Source: Cognatilysobacter tabacisoli
Lineage (GTDB): Bacteria > Pseudomonadota > Gammaproteobacteria > Xanthomonadales > Xanthomonadaceae
Assembly: GCF_003586305.1 (NCBI RefSeq)
Contig: NZ_QXJI01000001.1
Location: 1,364,001 to 1,428,000, forward strand
Direction: 5' to 3'
Length of the DNA: 64,000 nt
Shown: in pieces, positions 11,269-23,886 of the stretch
Position numbering within the stretch: position 1 is the first letter of the stretch
Layout: every line of letters begins with the position of its first letter
Translations under genes and position numbers: made by a program
The notes under the pieces: model-generated
What the model was told of the DNA's origin: nothing
The model's database searches: none
What the model saw: the letters and a program-made list of their open reading frames with translations, nothing else

Positions 11269-13767
11269 TCAGTCCTCCGCGGCCTGGTAGCCGACCATGT
11301 AGCGGCCGGCGGCGACCGCATACGCGGCGCGGGTCACCGCCTTGGAGGGATCGAAGTACGCCTTCAGCGTCGGCTGCAGGTCGAACGGACCCTGCACCAC
11401 CGCGAAGCGGGCGTTGATCAGACCGCGGTCGAGCGCCAGCTGGACGTAGCCCCGCAGGCTGGCAGGAATCGCGGCGGCGTCTTCGATCGCGATACGGCGG
11501 CCGTCGTACATCACGGTCAGGTTGCCGCTGAAGGCGCGCGCTTCGGCCTGCAGGCCCATCGACTGCACCAGCGAGTACGCCAGGCTGACGCGGGTGACGG
11601 TGTCGTTCGGGCGGAACGCGCCGTTGAGCGTGCCCATGACGCCGTCGGTGGCCTGGGTCAGGTCGCGCAGCGCGCCGCCGGTGGCGACTGCGGCCTCGGC
11701 ATACGCGTAGCGGGCGTCGCCGGCGGCCAGATCCGAGAAGCTCGAGCGGTTGTTGAACGGCAGGTGCTGGCGGACGGTGGCGCCCATCACCAGGTACTGC
11801 GCCAGTTCGCTGCGCTTGAGGTTCTGGTCCGGTCGGAACTGCTTGTCGGAGTAGCCGTCGACGAGGCGGTTGGCGACCGCGAACTCGATCGCGGTGCGCG
11901 CCGGGTGGCTGGCGACGTCGTTGAGGCCGGTGTAGCCGCCGCTGTTGAGGAAGCTCACTTCACCGGTGACCGTGCCCGGCAGTCCGTAGCCGTTGGTGAC
12001 GTTGAGCGGATCGACGTCGGTGCCCGACACCGAGCCGATGCCGCGCACCTGCAGCCGCCACGTGCCCGGCTTGCCCGGCGCGCCGGTGGTGACCGTGTCG
12101 CCGAGCACCGGCAGCGCGATCGCCGACCCGTAGCGGTTGCCGTCCGGATCGATCAGCGAGATGGCCAGGGTGTTCTCGCCGATCACCGCGCGGGCCGAGA
12201 CGAAGGCCACGTCGCTGCCGACCTCGAACACGAAGTCCTGCAGCGTGCCGACCGGCGCGAAGTCGACCGAGAACGGCAGCGGCGCGCCGCCCGGGGCGAG
12301 CACCGCGTTGCTGTTGAAGGTGCGCAGCGCATTGACGGTGCCGCCCCAGCCGAACCGCACGGCGGCCGACTCGGCGACCGCGGCGTAGGCGTTGAGGTGG
12401 CCGGCGCCGGCCTCCCACGCGAGCCGGCCGGTCATGTTGGCGGCGGTGCGCTCGAGGATGTCCTTGGCCTGCATCGGCGTCAGGTTCGGGTTGGCCTCGA
12501 ACATCAGCGCCAGCACGCCGGCGACGTGCGGCGTCGCCATCGAGGTGCCGCTGCTGTACGTGTAGTACGGGAACGCGGCCGGGTCGAGCGTCGCATCCTG
12601 CTGCACGCCGAGCGCCGGCAGCGCGCCGGTCGGGGCGCGGGTCGAGATGATGTCGACGCCGGTGGCGACGATGGTCGGCTCGTTGAAGTACGTCCAGGTC
12701 TTGCCGTCGGGCATCGTGAACGTGCCGGACTCGCCGCGCTTGCCGCGCGAGGAGAACGAGGTCAGCACGCCGTCCTTCTCGCCGGCGCCGACCGACACCA
12801 CCCACGGGGCCTGCGCGTAGGGGTTGTGCGTGTCCTCGCCGGGGCCGTCGTTGCCGGCGGCGAACACGCTGATGATGCCGCGCTTGTACAGCTCGTAGGT
12901 CGAGATGTTGACCGGGTTCAGCGGGTCGAACGGCCCGCTCGTGCCCCACGAGTTGCTGGTGACGCGGACCGGGCTGCGGTACGTGAACTGGTTGGTCGCG
13001 GCGTAGTCGAGGCCGCCGACCGCGTCGAGGATCAGCAGCACGCCGCCGGAGCCGTAACCGATGATGTCCGCACCCGGCGCGACGCCGCGGTACTTGCCCT
13101 GCGACGCCTGGCCGGTGCCGCCGACGGTGCCGGCGCAGTGGGTGCCGTGTCCGGAGCCCAGGTCGGTGTTGAGCACGCCTTCGATCTGGGTGTACGGGAC
13201 GATGCCGGTGACCTCGGCGAGGATGTTCTGCGGCGCCAGCACGTTCTGCACCACGTGCTCGCCGAACTTCAGGTCCGGGTGGGTCGCGTCGATGCCGGAG
13301 TCGTTGACCAGCACGGTCACGCCGAAGCCGCTGTACGGGATCGCGCGGCCGTAGTCAGCCGGATTGTCGACGGCGCGGGCGGCGCCGGAGATCTCGCGCT
13401 GCTCCTTGTTGAAGTAGCGCAGCGGCGCGTTGAAGTAGATCGAGGCCACGTCGTCGCGCTTGGCCAGCGCGCGGATCTCGGCCGGCGTCGCGAGCGCGCC
13501 GGCAATCGGCAGGGTCCGCATCGTCACTCCCTTGGCGATGCCGAGCGACTGCAGCGTCGCCACCTGGGCCGCGCTGACCGGGGTGGACTGCTTGTAGCTG
13601 ACGACGACCTGGAGCTCGTCGGTCGGGAGGGCGCGCTCCATGCGCTGCAGCAGCTGCGGGTCGAGCTGGGCGTCGGCCAGGGCGACGCCGCTGGCGAGCA
13701 GGCCGGCGGCGATGGCGCAGACGCGGAAGGCACGACGCCGGGCGATGGGAGCGGCAGGGGACGGCAT
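11269..13767 (-). CDS. Secreted S8 (subtilisin) peptidase with SLH-like repeats
   Basis: The 832-residue precursor has a signal peptide (to about residue 32) and an inhibitor-like N-terminal propeptide (QVVVSYKQS, about 50-115). The subtilase domain has D156 (VNDSGID), H207 (GHGTHCAG) and S409 (SSGTSMATPH), with N-containing oxyanion segment FAAGNDGPG. A beta-sandwich region (about 480-610) follows, then three SLH-like segments (about 620-832), for example FAVANRLVDGYSDKQFRPD. The product is predicted to be exported and possibly surface-retained. It is paralogous over its whole length to the peptidase at 20716-23187. Its upstream region carries the palindrome pair shared with that gene. Confidence 0.93.
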   Translation of the reverse strand: MPSPAAPIARRRAFRVCAIAAGLLASGVALADAQLDPQLLQRMERALPTDELQVVVSYKQSTPVSAAQVATLQSLGIAKGVTMRTLPIAGALATPAEIRALAKRDDVASIYFNAPLRYFNKEQREISGAARAVDNPADYGRAIPYSGFGVTVLVNDSGIDATHPDLKFGEHVVQNVLAPQNILAEVTGIVPYTQIEGVLNTDLGSGHGTHCAGTVGGTGQASQGKYRGVAPGADIIGYGSGGVLLILDAVGGLDYAATNQFTYRSPVRVTSNSWGTSGPFDPLNPVNISTYELYKRGIISVFAAGNDGPGEDTHNPYAQAPWVVSVGAGEKDGVLTSFSSRGKRGESGTFTMPDGKTWTYFNEPTIVATGVDIISTRAPTGALPALGVQQDATLDPAAFPYYTYSSGTSMATPHVAGVLALMFEANPNLTPMQAKDILERTAANMTGRLAWEAGAGHLNAYAAVAESAAVRFGWGGTVNALRTFNSNAVLAPGGAPLPFSVDFAPVGTLQDFVFEVGSDVAFVSARAVIGENTLAISLIDPDGNRYGSAIALPVLGDTVTTGAPGKPGTWRLQVRGIGSVSGTDVDPLNVTNGYGLPGTVTGEVSFLNSGGYTGLNDVASHPARTAIEFAVANRLVDGYSDKQFRPDQNLKRSELAQYLVMGATVRQHLPFNNRSSFSDLAAGDARYAYAEAAVATGGALRDLTQATDGVMGTLNGAFRPNDTVTRVSLAYSLVQSMGLQAEARAFSGNLTVMYDGRRIAIEDAAAIPASLRGYVQLALDRGLINARFAVVQGPFDLQPTLKAYFDPSKAVTRAAYAVAAGRYMVGYQAAED

Positions 13768-14121
13768 GGTGGCAGGTCTCCGAGGTCACCCGGAATGGGC
13801 GTGACCCTAGTCTTCTCCCCCTCCCGCGCCCGCGGCATCGGGGCTTGCCCCCACCGGCGCCGGGGGAATTCCCCCAGCGCCGAACGCGCGGGGCCTGCCC
13901 CTGCGTCGACGCCGGCCGGGCGCATTCATACCGGCACCTGAACCGCTGTTCGGCGAAAACGGTGCGGTGGGGGAAATTCCCTACTGACTCATGACACCTG
14001 AACCGCTAAGGTCCGCGTCATGGCGCCGACCCTGGACTGGCGCCCGACGCCTCCGTCCCAACGGCTGCGTACCGGAAGGATCCCCACCATCATGGGGTCG
14101 TTAGACCCGGGAGCGCTGCAG
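13768..14121. promoter_or_regulatory. Divergent control region with palindromes and a direct repeat
   Basis: This 354-bp space separates the minus-strand S8 peptidase from the plus-strand signalling cassette. Several elements are directly visible. GGGGCTTGCCCC is at 13840-13851, the perfect palindrome GGGGGAATTCCCCC at 13862-13875 and GGGGCCTGCCCC at 13890-13901. GGGAAATTCCC is at 13971-13981, and CACCTGAACCGCT occurs twice (13935-13947 and 13995-14007, exactly 60 bp apart). The GGGGGAATTCCCCC/GGGGC-N2-GCCCC pair, read toward the peptidase, recurs before the second peptidase gene. Operator function is inferred. Confidence 0.5.
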
Positions 14122-14961
14122 ATGATCCGTTCGTCCCTCGTATCGAGGCTGCTCGTGGCCGCGGCGCTGGCGCTTGCGTTCGGCGCGGCTTCCGCCCAGT
14201 CGCTGCCGGTCAACGTCACCGCCAGCGGCAACCAGGCCACCGTCGTCATCGGCAGCCCGTCCGCCCCGCTGGCCGATGTCACGCTGAAGTTCGAGGACGC
14301 CAGCAACCTCAGCGCGTCGTCGCTCGGCGTCAGTGCGGAGCTGGTCAGCCTGACCGACCCCGCCCTGCTCGCCCGCCTGCCCGACGTCAGCCTGATCCAG
14401 CTCAACGGCACGTTTCCGCTGCTGCTGACGATCGAACCGCCGGCGCTCGGCGGGCTGCGATTCCGCGATTCGGGCCGGATCGAGATCCACACCCACGCGC
14501 TCACCTATTCCCTCGGCAGTTCGTTCCGCCTGTTCAAGGCACCGGTCGGCGGGCCGTTCCGCGACATCACCGACGAGATCGCGCAGGGCAGCGTGCGCGC
14601 CCGCGGCACCTACGGCGGTTTCTCGCAGTTCCTGGTGGTGGCCGACGTGCGTTCCACGTCGAGCGTCATCGCGACCAAGATCACCGCGCTGCGCGGCCTG
14701 ATCGCGGCGCTGCCGCTGAGCGAGCGCGGTGCGTTCACCGCCCAGCTCGACCAGGCCGAATCGGCGATCGCCGCGGCCGACTACGCCTCCGCGCTGTCGT
14801 CGATCGACACGATCCGCGCCCGCGCCGAATCGCGTGGCGGGATGTTCTTCGCCAACGAGTGGCGCGCCACGCGCGACGCCGACAACCTCGCCGGCGAGCT
14901 GATCGCCGGGGCCGCGACGCTGCGCTTCAGCGTTGCGTACCTGCGGGACTTCGGCCAGTAA
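14122..14961 (+). CDS. Secreted protein of unknown function (possibly DUF6689)
   Basis: The 279-residue precursor has a signal peptide (MIRSSLVSRLLVAAALALAF, cleavage near ASA-QS). A beta-rich N-terminal part (about 25-185) follows, then a helical C-terminal part (about 190-279). I believe this resembles a Xanthomonadales family labelled DUF6689, but I cannot confirm it. There is no lipobox, TM anchor or enzyme motif. It is the first gene of the plus-strand signalling cassette and could be a secreted partner, substrate or sensor ligand of the neighbouring peptidases; that is inference. The ATG at 14122 is chosen for the signal peptide; upstream in-frame ATGs at 14020 and 14092 exist. Confidence 0.65.
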   Translation: MIRSSLVSRLLVAAALALAFGAASAQSLPVNVTASGNQATVVIGSPSAPLADVTLKFEDASNLSASSLGVSAELVSLTDPALLARLPDVSLIQLNGTFPLLLTIEPPALGGLRFRDSGRIEIHTHALTYSLGSSFRLFKAPVGGPFRDITDEIAQGSVRARGTYGGFSQFLVVADVRSTSSVIATKITALRGLIAALPLSERGAFTAQLDQAESAIAAADYASALSSIDTIRARAESRGGMFFANEWRATRDADNLAGELIAGAATLRFSVAYLRDFGQ

Positions 14962-15015
14962 GCCGAGCCTGACCCCCGCAGTCCGCCGGCCTGCGGTCGC
15001 GTTTAAGATGCGGCC

Positions 15016-15899
15016 ATGCAGGCCCGGCTGACCGCGTACCCGCCCGATGCCGCCGCCGTGACCCGCTGGGTCACGCCGGCGGAGCGGCTGCGCATCGGTC
15101 GCGGCCACGACTGCGGGCTGGTGATCGACCACGGTTCGGTGTCGCGCGCGCACGCCGAGTTCTACTTCGACGACGGCTGGCGCCTGCGCGACCTGGGCAG
15201 CAAGAACGGCAGCTTCGCCGACGGCATCGCCGTCCAGGACTCGCGCCTCGACGCGCACTGCTGGCTCCGCTTCGGCGACGCGCACTGCGAGCTGACGGTG
15301 TTCGAGGACGCGCAGGCCGCGCTGATCCGCGAGCGCGAGCGCGACCGGCGCACGCGCACCGAAGCGATGACGCGGCAGGTGGCGTCCCAGGCGCACTTCG
15401 ACGAACTGCTCGACGACGTGCTGCGCGGGGTGGTGGAGCTGGCCGGGTGCGAGCGCGGCTTCCTGCTGCTGGCCGACGGCGACGATTTCGCCGTGTGCGC
15501 ACGCATGGAGCGCGACGCGGTCGCGGGCGGGCGCGACTTCCCCGGCAGCATCGGCGCCGTGCAGCGCGCGCTCGACACGCGTGTGCCGGTCGTGGTCAAC
15601 CGCATCGCCGACGAGGCGTGGCTGGCCCGTCGCGCGTCGGTCGTCGATTCGGGCCTGCACAGCCTCGTGTGCCTGCCGCTGCTGGACGGCCAACGCGTCG
15701 TCGGCGCGGTCTACGCCGACCGCTGCGGCGCGGGCGAGCCGATCACCCAGGTCGACCTCGAACTGCTGCAGGCCTTCGCCGAGAGCGCCACGCTGTGGCT
15801 CCTGGCCCGCCGCGCGCTGACGCGGCTCGACGCCGCCCCGCGCTGGAGCACCATCGTGGCGGCCGCCGCCGCGGCGCCGGCGCCGGCGGGGGCGCTGCG

Positions 15900-15903
<4 letters not shown>
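15016..15903 (+). CDS. FHA-GAF domain signalling protein
   Basis: The 295-residue cytoplasmic protein has an N-terminal FHA domain (about 5-95). Phosphothreonine-binding signatures are RIGRG (26-30), SVSRAH (41-46) and GSKNGS (61-66). A linker rich in Arg/Glu is followed by a GAF domain (about 125-275: DELLDDVLRGVVELAGCERGFLLLADG, given here only by position 129-155, and LVCLPLLDGQRVVGAVYAD-like core). FHA domains read Ser/Thr-kinase phosphorylation, and the next gene encodes such a kinase. Its TGA overlaps the kinase TTG start. A role as adaptor or effector of the kinase is inferred. Homologous FHA-GAF proteins occur beside kinases in this group. Confidence 0.85.
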
Positions 15904-19187
<3,284 letters not shown>

Positions 19188-19190
19188 GCG

Positions 19191-19901
19191 ATGGACGACC
19201 TGCGCGAACTCCGCCGCGAGTACGAAGCGCTGCTCGATCGGCTGCAGCGCAACGAGCGCGAGTTCCGCCGGCTCGGCCGCGCGGTGTGGCGTGTGCAGGA
19301 GGACGAACGCCGACGGCTGGCGCGCGACCTGCACGACGGCATCGGCCAGAACCTCACCGCGCTGAAGCACCGGCTGTCGCAGCTGGGCGAAGCGACCGAC
19401 GACCCCGACGTGCGCAGCGGCCTGGCCGCGGCGGTACAGCTGTGCGCCGACACGCTCGAGGACACGCGCGAGCTGTCCCGGCTGCTGCGCCCGCCGATCC
19501 TCGACGACCTCGGCCTCGAAGCCGCGCTGCGGTGGCTCGCGCGCAGCGTCGGCGAATCGGCCGGCATCGAGGTCGGCGTCGAGATCGAACCGCTGCCTGC
19601 GCTCGACGGCGACCTGCAGACGCTGCTGTTCCGCGTCGCCCAGGAAGCGCTCAACAACGCGGCCAAGCACGCGCAGGCCAGCCAGGTGCTGCTGCGCGTC
19701 GTCGCGCGCGCCGGCCTGCTGCAGCTGCAGGTGGTCGACGACGGTCGCGGCTGCGATCCCGACGCGGCGCTGCGCTCGGGCGGCAGCGGACTCGGCGGGA
19801 TGCGCGAACGGCTGCGCCTGTACGACGGACGGCTCGACATGCATTCGGCGCCGGGCGAAGGCACGCGCCTGCGCGCGGTCGTGCCGCTTGACGCCCGGTG
19901 A
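19191..19901 (+). CDS. Soluble NarX-type sensor histidine kinase
   Basis: The 236-residue protein has an N-terminal coiled coil (about 1-40) and a HisKA_3 dimerisation/phosphoacceptor domain with RDLHDGIGQNL (H48). The HATPase domain has an N box (AQEALNNAAKHA), G1 (DDGRG) and G2 (GSGLGGMRER). There is no TM helix, PAS, GAF or HAMP segment, so its input must come from a partner protein. Position directly after the membrane Ser/Thr kinase (3-nt gap) suggests that kinase or the FHA-GAF protein supplies the signal. Its partner is the response regulator 21 nt downstream. Confidence 0.93.
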   Translation: MDDLRELRREYEALLDRLQRNEREFRRLGRAVWRVQEDERRRLARDLHDGIGQNLTALKHRLSQLGEATDDPDVRSGLAAAVQLCADTLEDTRELSRLLRPPILDDLGLEAALRWLARSVGESAGIEVGVEIEPLPALDGDLQTLLFRVAQEALNNAAKHAQASQVLLRVVARAGLLQLQVVDDGRGCDPDAALRSGGSGLGGMRERLRLYDGRLDMHSAPGEGTRLRAVVPLDAR

Positions 19902-19922
19902 CCGCGCGCGCAGCGTAGCGGC

Positions 19923-20573
19923 ATGGGGACCCAACCGATTCGCGTGCTGATCGCCGACGACCACACGCTGGTCCGGGAAAGTCTGGTGAGCCTGCTGCAG
20001 CAGGACGGCGACGTGCAGGTGGTCGCGCAGGCCTCCGATGGCCTGGAGACGGTCGAGAAGGCCATCGCGACCCGCCCCGACATCGTCGTCACCGACATCT
20101 CGATGCCGCGGCTCAATGGCATCGAGGTCGTGCGCCGGCTCAAGGAGGCGCTGCCCGACACGCGCGTGCTGGTGCTGACGATGCACCAGGAGGACGAGTA
20201 CGTGTTGCAGGCGGTGCGCGTCGGCGCGTCGGGCTACTTGGTCAAGGACAGCGCGGCGTCCGAGCTGCTCGCCGCGGTGCGCAGCCTGCGCGCGGGCCGC
20301 GGCTACTTCGGCCCGCAGGCGTCGAAGGCGCTGGCCGAGCAGATGCAGCACCCCGAGCGCGAGGTCGGCGACCCGTACGGCAGCCTCACCGCGCGCGAGC
20401 GCGAGGTCTTCCACCTGATCGCCGAGGGCCTGACGACCAAGGAGATCGCGCGCAAGCTCGACATCAGCGTCAAGACCGCCGAGAACCACCGCGCGCGCGT
20501 CATCGACAAGCTGGGCGTGCGCAACACCGCCGAGCTGGTGCGCTACGCCCTGCGGCGCGGGCTGCTCGACTAG
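19923..20573 (+). CDS. NarL/FixJ-family response regulator
   Basis: The 216-residue protein has a receiver domain with the acidic pocket ADDH (D12, D13), phosphoacceptor D58 (VTDISMP), T86-region VLTMH and K108 (LVKDS). A LuxR-type HTH from about residue 150 follows (LTAREREVFHLIAEGLTTKEIA). It is the only DNA-binding protein in the locus and the natural candidate to bind the palindromes before the two peptidase genes. Those targets are inferred. The next gene starts about 140 nt downstream. Confidence 0.95.
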   Translation: MGTQPIRVLIADDHTLVRESLVSLLQQDGDVQVVAQASDGLETVEKAIATRPDIVVTDISMPRLNGIEVVRRLKEALPDTRVLVLTMHQEDEYVLQAVRVGASGYLVKDSAASELLAAVRSLRAGRGYFGPQASKALAEQMQHPEREVGDPYGSLTAREREVFHLIAEGLTTKEIARKLDISVKTAENHRARVIDKLGVRNTAELVRYALRRGLLD

Positions 20574-20715
20574 CGCGCGGAACGTGCCGGCGATTCGCCG
20601 GCGCATGGGGGTTTTCCCGCGTCGCGACTGGGGCGAGCCCCGGATGGGACGCACGGGCCGCACGGACCACGCTGCCGGGGCGCAATCGAGCGCCATCCCC
20701 GTCCCGGAGCCGTCC
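20574..20715 (+). promoter_or_regulatory. Upstream region of second S8 peptidase with palindrome pair
   Basis: GGGGGTTTTCCC at 20607-20618 and GGGGCGAGCCCC at 20630-20641 lie with centres 22 bp apart and end 74 nt before the ATG. The same pair (centres 23 bp apart, 72 nt before the start) is seen upstream of the minus-strand peptidase gene. Function as operator or promoter is inferred. Confidence 0.45.
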
Positions 20716-23187
20716 ATGCTGCTGTCGTCCCGTCGCCTGCACGCCAGCGTGCTGGCCACCGCGATCCTCGCCTCGCCGATGATCGCCGAGGCCCGCCGCC
20801 TCGACCTCGCCCTCGAATCGATGCTGCCGACGCTGTCGGCGACGCAGCCGGTCGAGGTCATCGTCAGTTTCCACGGCAAGGGACCGCTGTCGGCCACGCA
20901 GAAGGCCAAGCTCGCCTCGCTCGGCCTGACCGGCCGCACGATGAGCTCGCTGCCGATCGCCGGCGTGCTCGCCACGCCTACCCAGATCCGCGCGCTGCTC
21001 GGCATGAGCGAGGTCCGCTCGGTCTGGTACAACGCGCCGCTGTCGTACGAGAACCGCGAGGCCACCGCGCTGACCGGCGTCGACGCGATGCGGCTGGACC
21101 CGTCGCTGCGGCGCAACGGCCTGCCGTACTCCGGCAAGGGCATCGGCGTAGTCGTCAACGACTCCGGCGTCGACGGCACCCATGCCGACATCAAGTTCGG
21201 CTCGCACGTCGTGCAGAACGTCGCCGCCCAGGCCAACCTGCGCAACCTGACCGGCATCGGCCCGATCACCCGCGTCGAGAACCTGCCGAACACCGACATC
21301 GGCGGCGGCCACGGCTCGCACGTGGCCGGCATCATCGGCGCGACCGGCGAGTCGTCCGACCCGGCCGGCGCGTTCGAAGGCGTCGCCCCGGGCGCGTCGA
21401 TCATCGGCCACGGCTCCGGCGCGGCGCTGTTCATCCTCGACACCGTCGGCGGGTTCGACTACGCGCTGACCAACCAGTTCAAGTACAACATCCGCGTCAT
21501 CTCGAACTCGTTCGGCAACACCGGCGACGTCGGCACCGACTTCGACCCGGACGACCCGACCAACATCGCGACCAAGGCACTCGCCGACCGCGGCGTCGTG
21601 GTGGTGTTCTCGGCCGGCAACGCAGGCCCCGGCGAAGGCACGATCACCGGCAACTTCAAGAAGGCGCCGTGGGTCGTCACCGTCGCCGCCGGCGACAAGC
21701 AGGGTCGGCTCGCGGGCTTCTCGTCGCGTGGCGAGGACGGCAACGGCGGACAGGCCGTGGTCGACGGCGAAACGCTGACGTGGGTCGACCGCCCCACCGT
21801 GACCGCGCCGGGCGTGGACATCTACTCGGTGCGCGCGTCGACCGCCGACCCGACTTACTTCGCCGGGATCGACGGCGAGATCGCCGAGATCGGAGAAAAC
21901 AACGCGCTGATGTACACCAAGCTCAGCGGCACCTCGATGGCCGCCCCGCACGTGTCCGGCATCGTCGCGCTGATGCTGGAGGCCAACCCGTCGATGACGT
22001 GGCGCGAGGTCAAGCGGATCCTGCAGGACACCGCCACCAACATGCCGGGCCTGAAGACCTGGGAAGCCGGCGCCGGCTACGTCAACGCATACGCGGCGGT
22101 GAAGGCGTCGCTCGGTGCGACCGGCTTCGGCGCGACCGTCAACGCCAACCGCACGTTCAACGCGAACGCGCAGCTCGCCGTCGGCAGCAGCAACGACTAC
22201 ACGGTCAACTTCAGCCCGGCCGGCCCGGTCGAGTCGGTCGCGTTCGAGGTCGGCAACGACATCTCGCTGGTGACCGCGCGCGCGAACGTCGGCGAGAACA
22301 CCGTCGCGATCGTGCTGACCGATCCGAACGGCAAGACCTACGGCTCGTCGATCGCGCTGCCGGTGCTCGGCCAGAACATCGCCGCGTCCGCCCCGGGCGT
22401 GCCCGGCACGTGGACGGTGTCGGTGCGCGGCGTCGGCGCGGTCTCCGGCGTCGACCTCGACCCGGCGAACGTCACCAACGGCTACGGCGTGCCGGGCCCG
22501 GTCGACGTCACGGTCAAGACGATCCGCACGGCCGGCTTCACCGGACTGTCGGACATCGCCGGCAATCCGGCGCGGCCGTTCGTTGAGTTCGCGGTCGGCA
22601 ATCGCCTGGTCGACGGCTACGCCGACGGCACGTTCCGCCCCGACAACGCGCTGACCCGCGGCGAGCTGGCGCAGTACCTGGTCGGCGGCGCGGGCATCCG
22701 CCAGTCGCTGCCCGGCGGCGCGGCCTCGACCACCGACGTGGGGCTGGCGAATCCGCTGTATCCGTTCGTCGAGTCGTCGGTCGCCCGCGGCGCGGCGCTG
22801 CGCAACCTGGGCTACCGCGACGACGGCGTGATCGGCCTGCTCGACGGCGCGTTCCGCCCCGACGACAAGGTCACCCGCGTCAGCCTCGCCTACTCGCTGG
22901 TGCAGTCGATGGGGCTGCAGGCGCAGGCCCAGGCGTTCAGCGGCCCGCTGACGGTGCTGGCCGACGGCAAGCGCGTTGCGATCGAGGACGCGGCAGCAAT
23001 CCCGGCCAGCCTGCGCGGCTACGTGCAGCTGGCGCTCGACCAGGGCCTGATCAACGCCCGCTTCACTGTGACCCAGGGCCCGTTCGACCTGCAGCCGGTG
23101 CTGCGCGCGTACTTCGACCCGAGCGTGCAGGTCACCCGCGGCGCCTACGCGGCGGCCGCGACCCGACTGCTCAACGTGGTGAAGTAA
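20716..23187 (+). CDS. Secreted S8 (subtilisin) peptidase with SLH-like repeats
   Basis: The 823-residue precursor has a signal peptide ending near AEA and a propeptide (VEVIVSFHGK). The catalytic triad is D149 (VVNDSGVD), H199 (GGGHGSHVAG) and S407 (LSGTSMAAPH). A beta-sandwich region (about 475-600) and three SLH-like segments (about 610-823), for example FAVGNRLVDGYADGTFRPD, follow. Domain order is identical to the peptidase at 11269-13767, with the most similar part at the C-terminus. The ATG at 20716 is selected for the signal peptide although the frame is open to 20584. It is the last gene of the plus-strand locus and is followed by a strong terminator. Confidence 0.93.
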   Translation: MLLSSRRLHASVLATAILASPMIAEARRLDLALESMLPTLSATQPVEVIVSFHGKGPLSATQKAKLASLGLTGRTMSSLPIAGVLATPTQIRALLGMSEVRSVWYNAPLSYENREATALTGVDAMRLDPSLRRNGLPYSGKGIGVVVNDSGVDGTHADIKFGSHVVQNVAAQANLRNLTGIGPITRVENLPNTDIGGGHGSHVAGIIGATGESSDPAGAFEGVAPGASIIGHGSGAALFILDTVGGFDYALTNQFKYNIRVISNSFGNTGDVGTDFDPDDPTNIATKALADRGVVVVFSAGNAGPGEGTITGNFKKAPWVVTVAAGDKQGRLAGFSSRGEDGNGGQAVVDGETLTWVDRPTVTAPGVDIYSVRASTADPTYFAGIDGEIAEIGENNALMYTKLSGTSMAAPHVSGIVALMLEANPSMTWREVKRILQDTATNMPGLKTWEAGAGYVNAYAAVKASLGATGFGATVNANRTFNANAQLAVGSSNDYTVNFSPAGPVESVAFEVGNDISLVTARANVGENTVAIVLTDPNGKTYGSSIALPVLGQNIAASAPGVPGTWTVSVRGVGAVSGVDLDPANVTNGYGVPGPVDVTVKTIRTAGFTGLSDIAGNPARPFVEFAVGNRLVDGYADGTFRPDNALTRGELAQYLVGGAGIRQSLPGGAASTTDVGLANPLYPFVESSVARGAALRNLGYRDDGVIGLLDGAFRPDDKVTRVSLAYSLVQSMGLQAQAQAFSGPLTVLADGKRVAIEDAAAIPASLRGYVQLALDQGLINARFTVTQGPFDLQPVLRAYFDPSVQVTRGAYAAAATRLLNVVK

Positions 23188-23240
23188 ACGCCCGACGCCG
23201 TCCCCGTTGCCGGGTCGCTCCCCTCGACCCGCGACACCCG

Positions 23241-23275
23241 GAGCCCGCCGTTCCCCGACGGCGGGCTCTTCTTTT
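23241..23275 (+). terminator. Terminator after second S8 peptidase
   Basis: A perfect 10-bp stem (GAGCCCGCCG / CGGCGGGCTC) with an 8-nt loop is followed by TTCTTTT. It lies 53 nt after the peptidase stop and closes the signalling locus. Confidence 0.92.
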
Positions 23276-23373
23276 GCGCGGCTCCGCGCCACTGCTGCAT
23301 CCGCGCTCGGCGAGCGAAACGTACGCCGGTGTATCCTCGCGTTTCCCAACGCCAGACACCGCGGAGCCGTCCG

Positions 23374-23847
23374 ATGAAACCGATGCAGTGGTTGCTGTCG
23401 ATCGCGATGATCGCGCTGCTCGCCGCGTGCGGCAGCGGCCCGGTGCGCCGCGTTTCCGAGCCGGCCGCGCGGATCCAGCAGCTCACGGTGCAGCCCAACG
23501 GCAGCTGGTCGGTCGAGCTGCGCCTCGAGAACTTCAGCAGCGTGCCGATGCGGTTCGACGCGGTCGACATCGCCGTCGCCGTCGCCGACCAGGCGGCCGG
23601 CACCCTGCGCGCGCAGCCGGGCGTGACCATCGGGCCGGAGTCGGCCGACGTGATCACGCTGGCGCTGCAGCCATCCGCCGGCGCCAAGCTCGCGGTCGCC
23701 GACGCGCTGTCGGGCGGCAAGAGCCTCGCGTATGCGCTGACCGGCAAGGTCGACGCCACGCCCGACGAGCGCAGCCAGCGCAGCTTCGAGATCAAGCGCA
23801 TCAGCGCGCTGAGTCCGGCGCCCGGCCTGCCCGGCGTGCTGCGCTGA
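23374..23847 (+). CDS. LEA type 2-like lipoprotein
   Basis: The 157-residue product has a lipoprotein signal with lipobox LLAAC (C19). A single beta-sandwich domain includes VELRLENFSSVPMRFDAVDI (given to 20 residues), resembling the LEA_2/WHy fold of desiccation-related proteins. Function in bacteria is unclear. It lies 39 nt before the acyl-CoA dehydrogenase gene and may share its transcript. Confidence 0.7.
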   Translation: MKPMQWLLSIAMIALLAACGSGPVRRVSEPAARIQQLTVQPNGSWSVELRLENFSSVPMRFDAVDIAVAVADQAAGTLRAQPGVTIGPESADVITLALQPSAGAKLAVADALSGGKSLAYALTGKVDATPDERSQRSFEIKRISALSPAPGLPGVLR

Positions 23848-23886
23848 TCCCACCTTCCCCACCCCTCCCGCTTCCGGAAACCCTGC

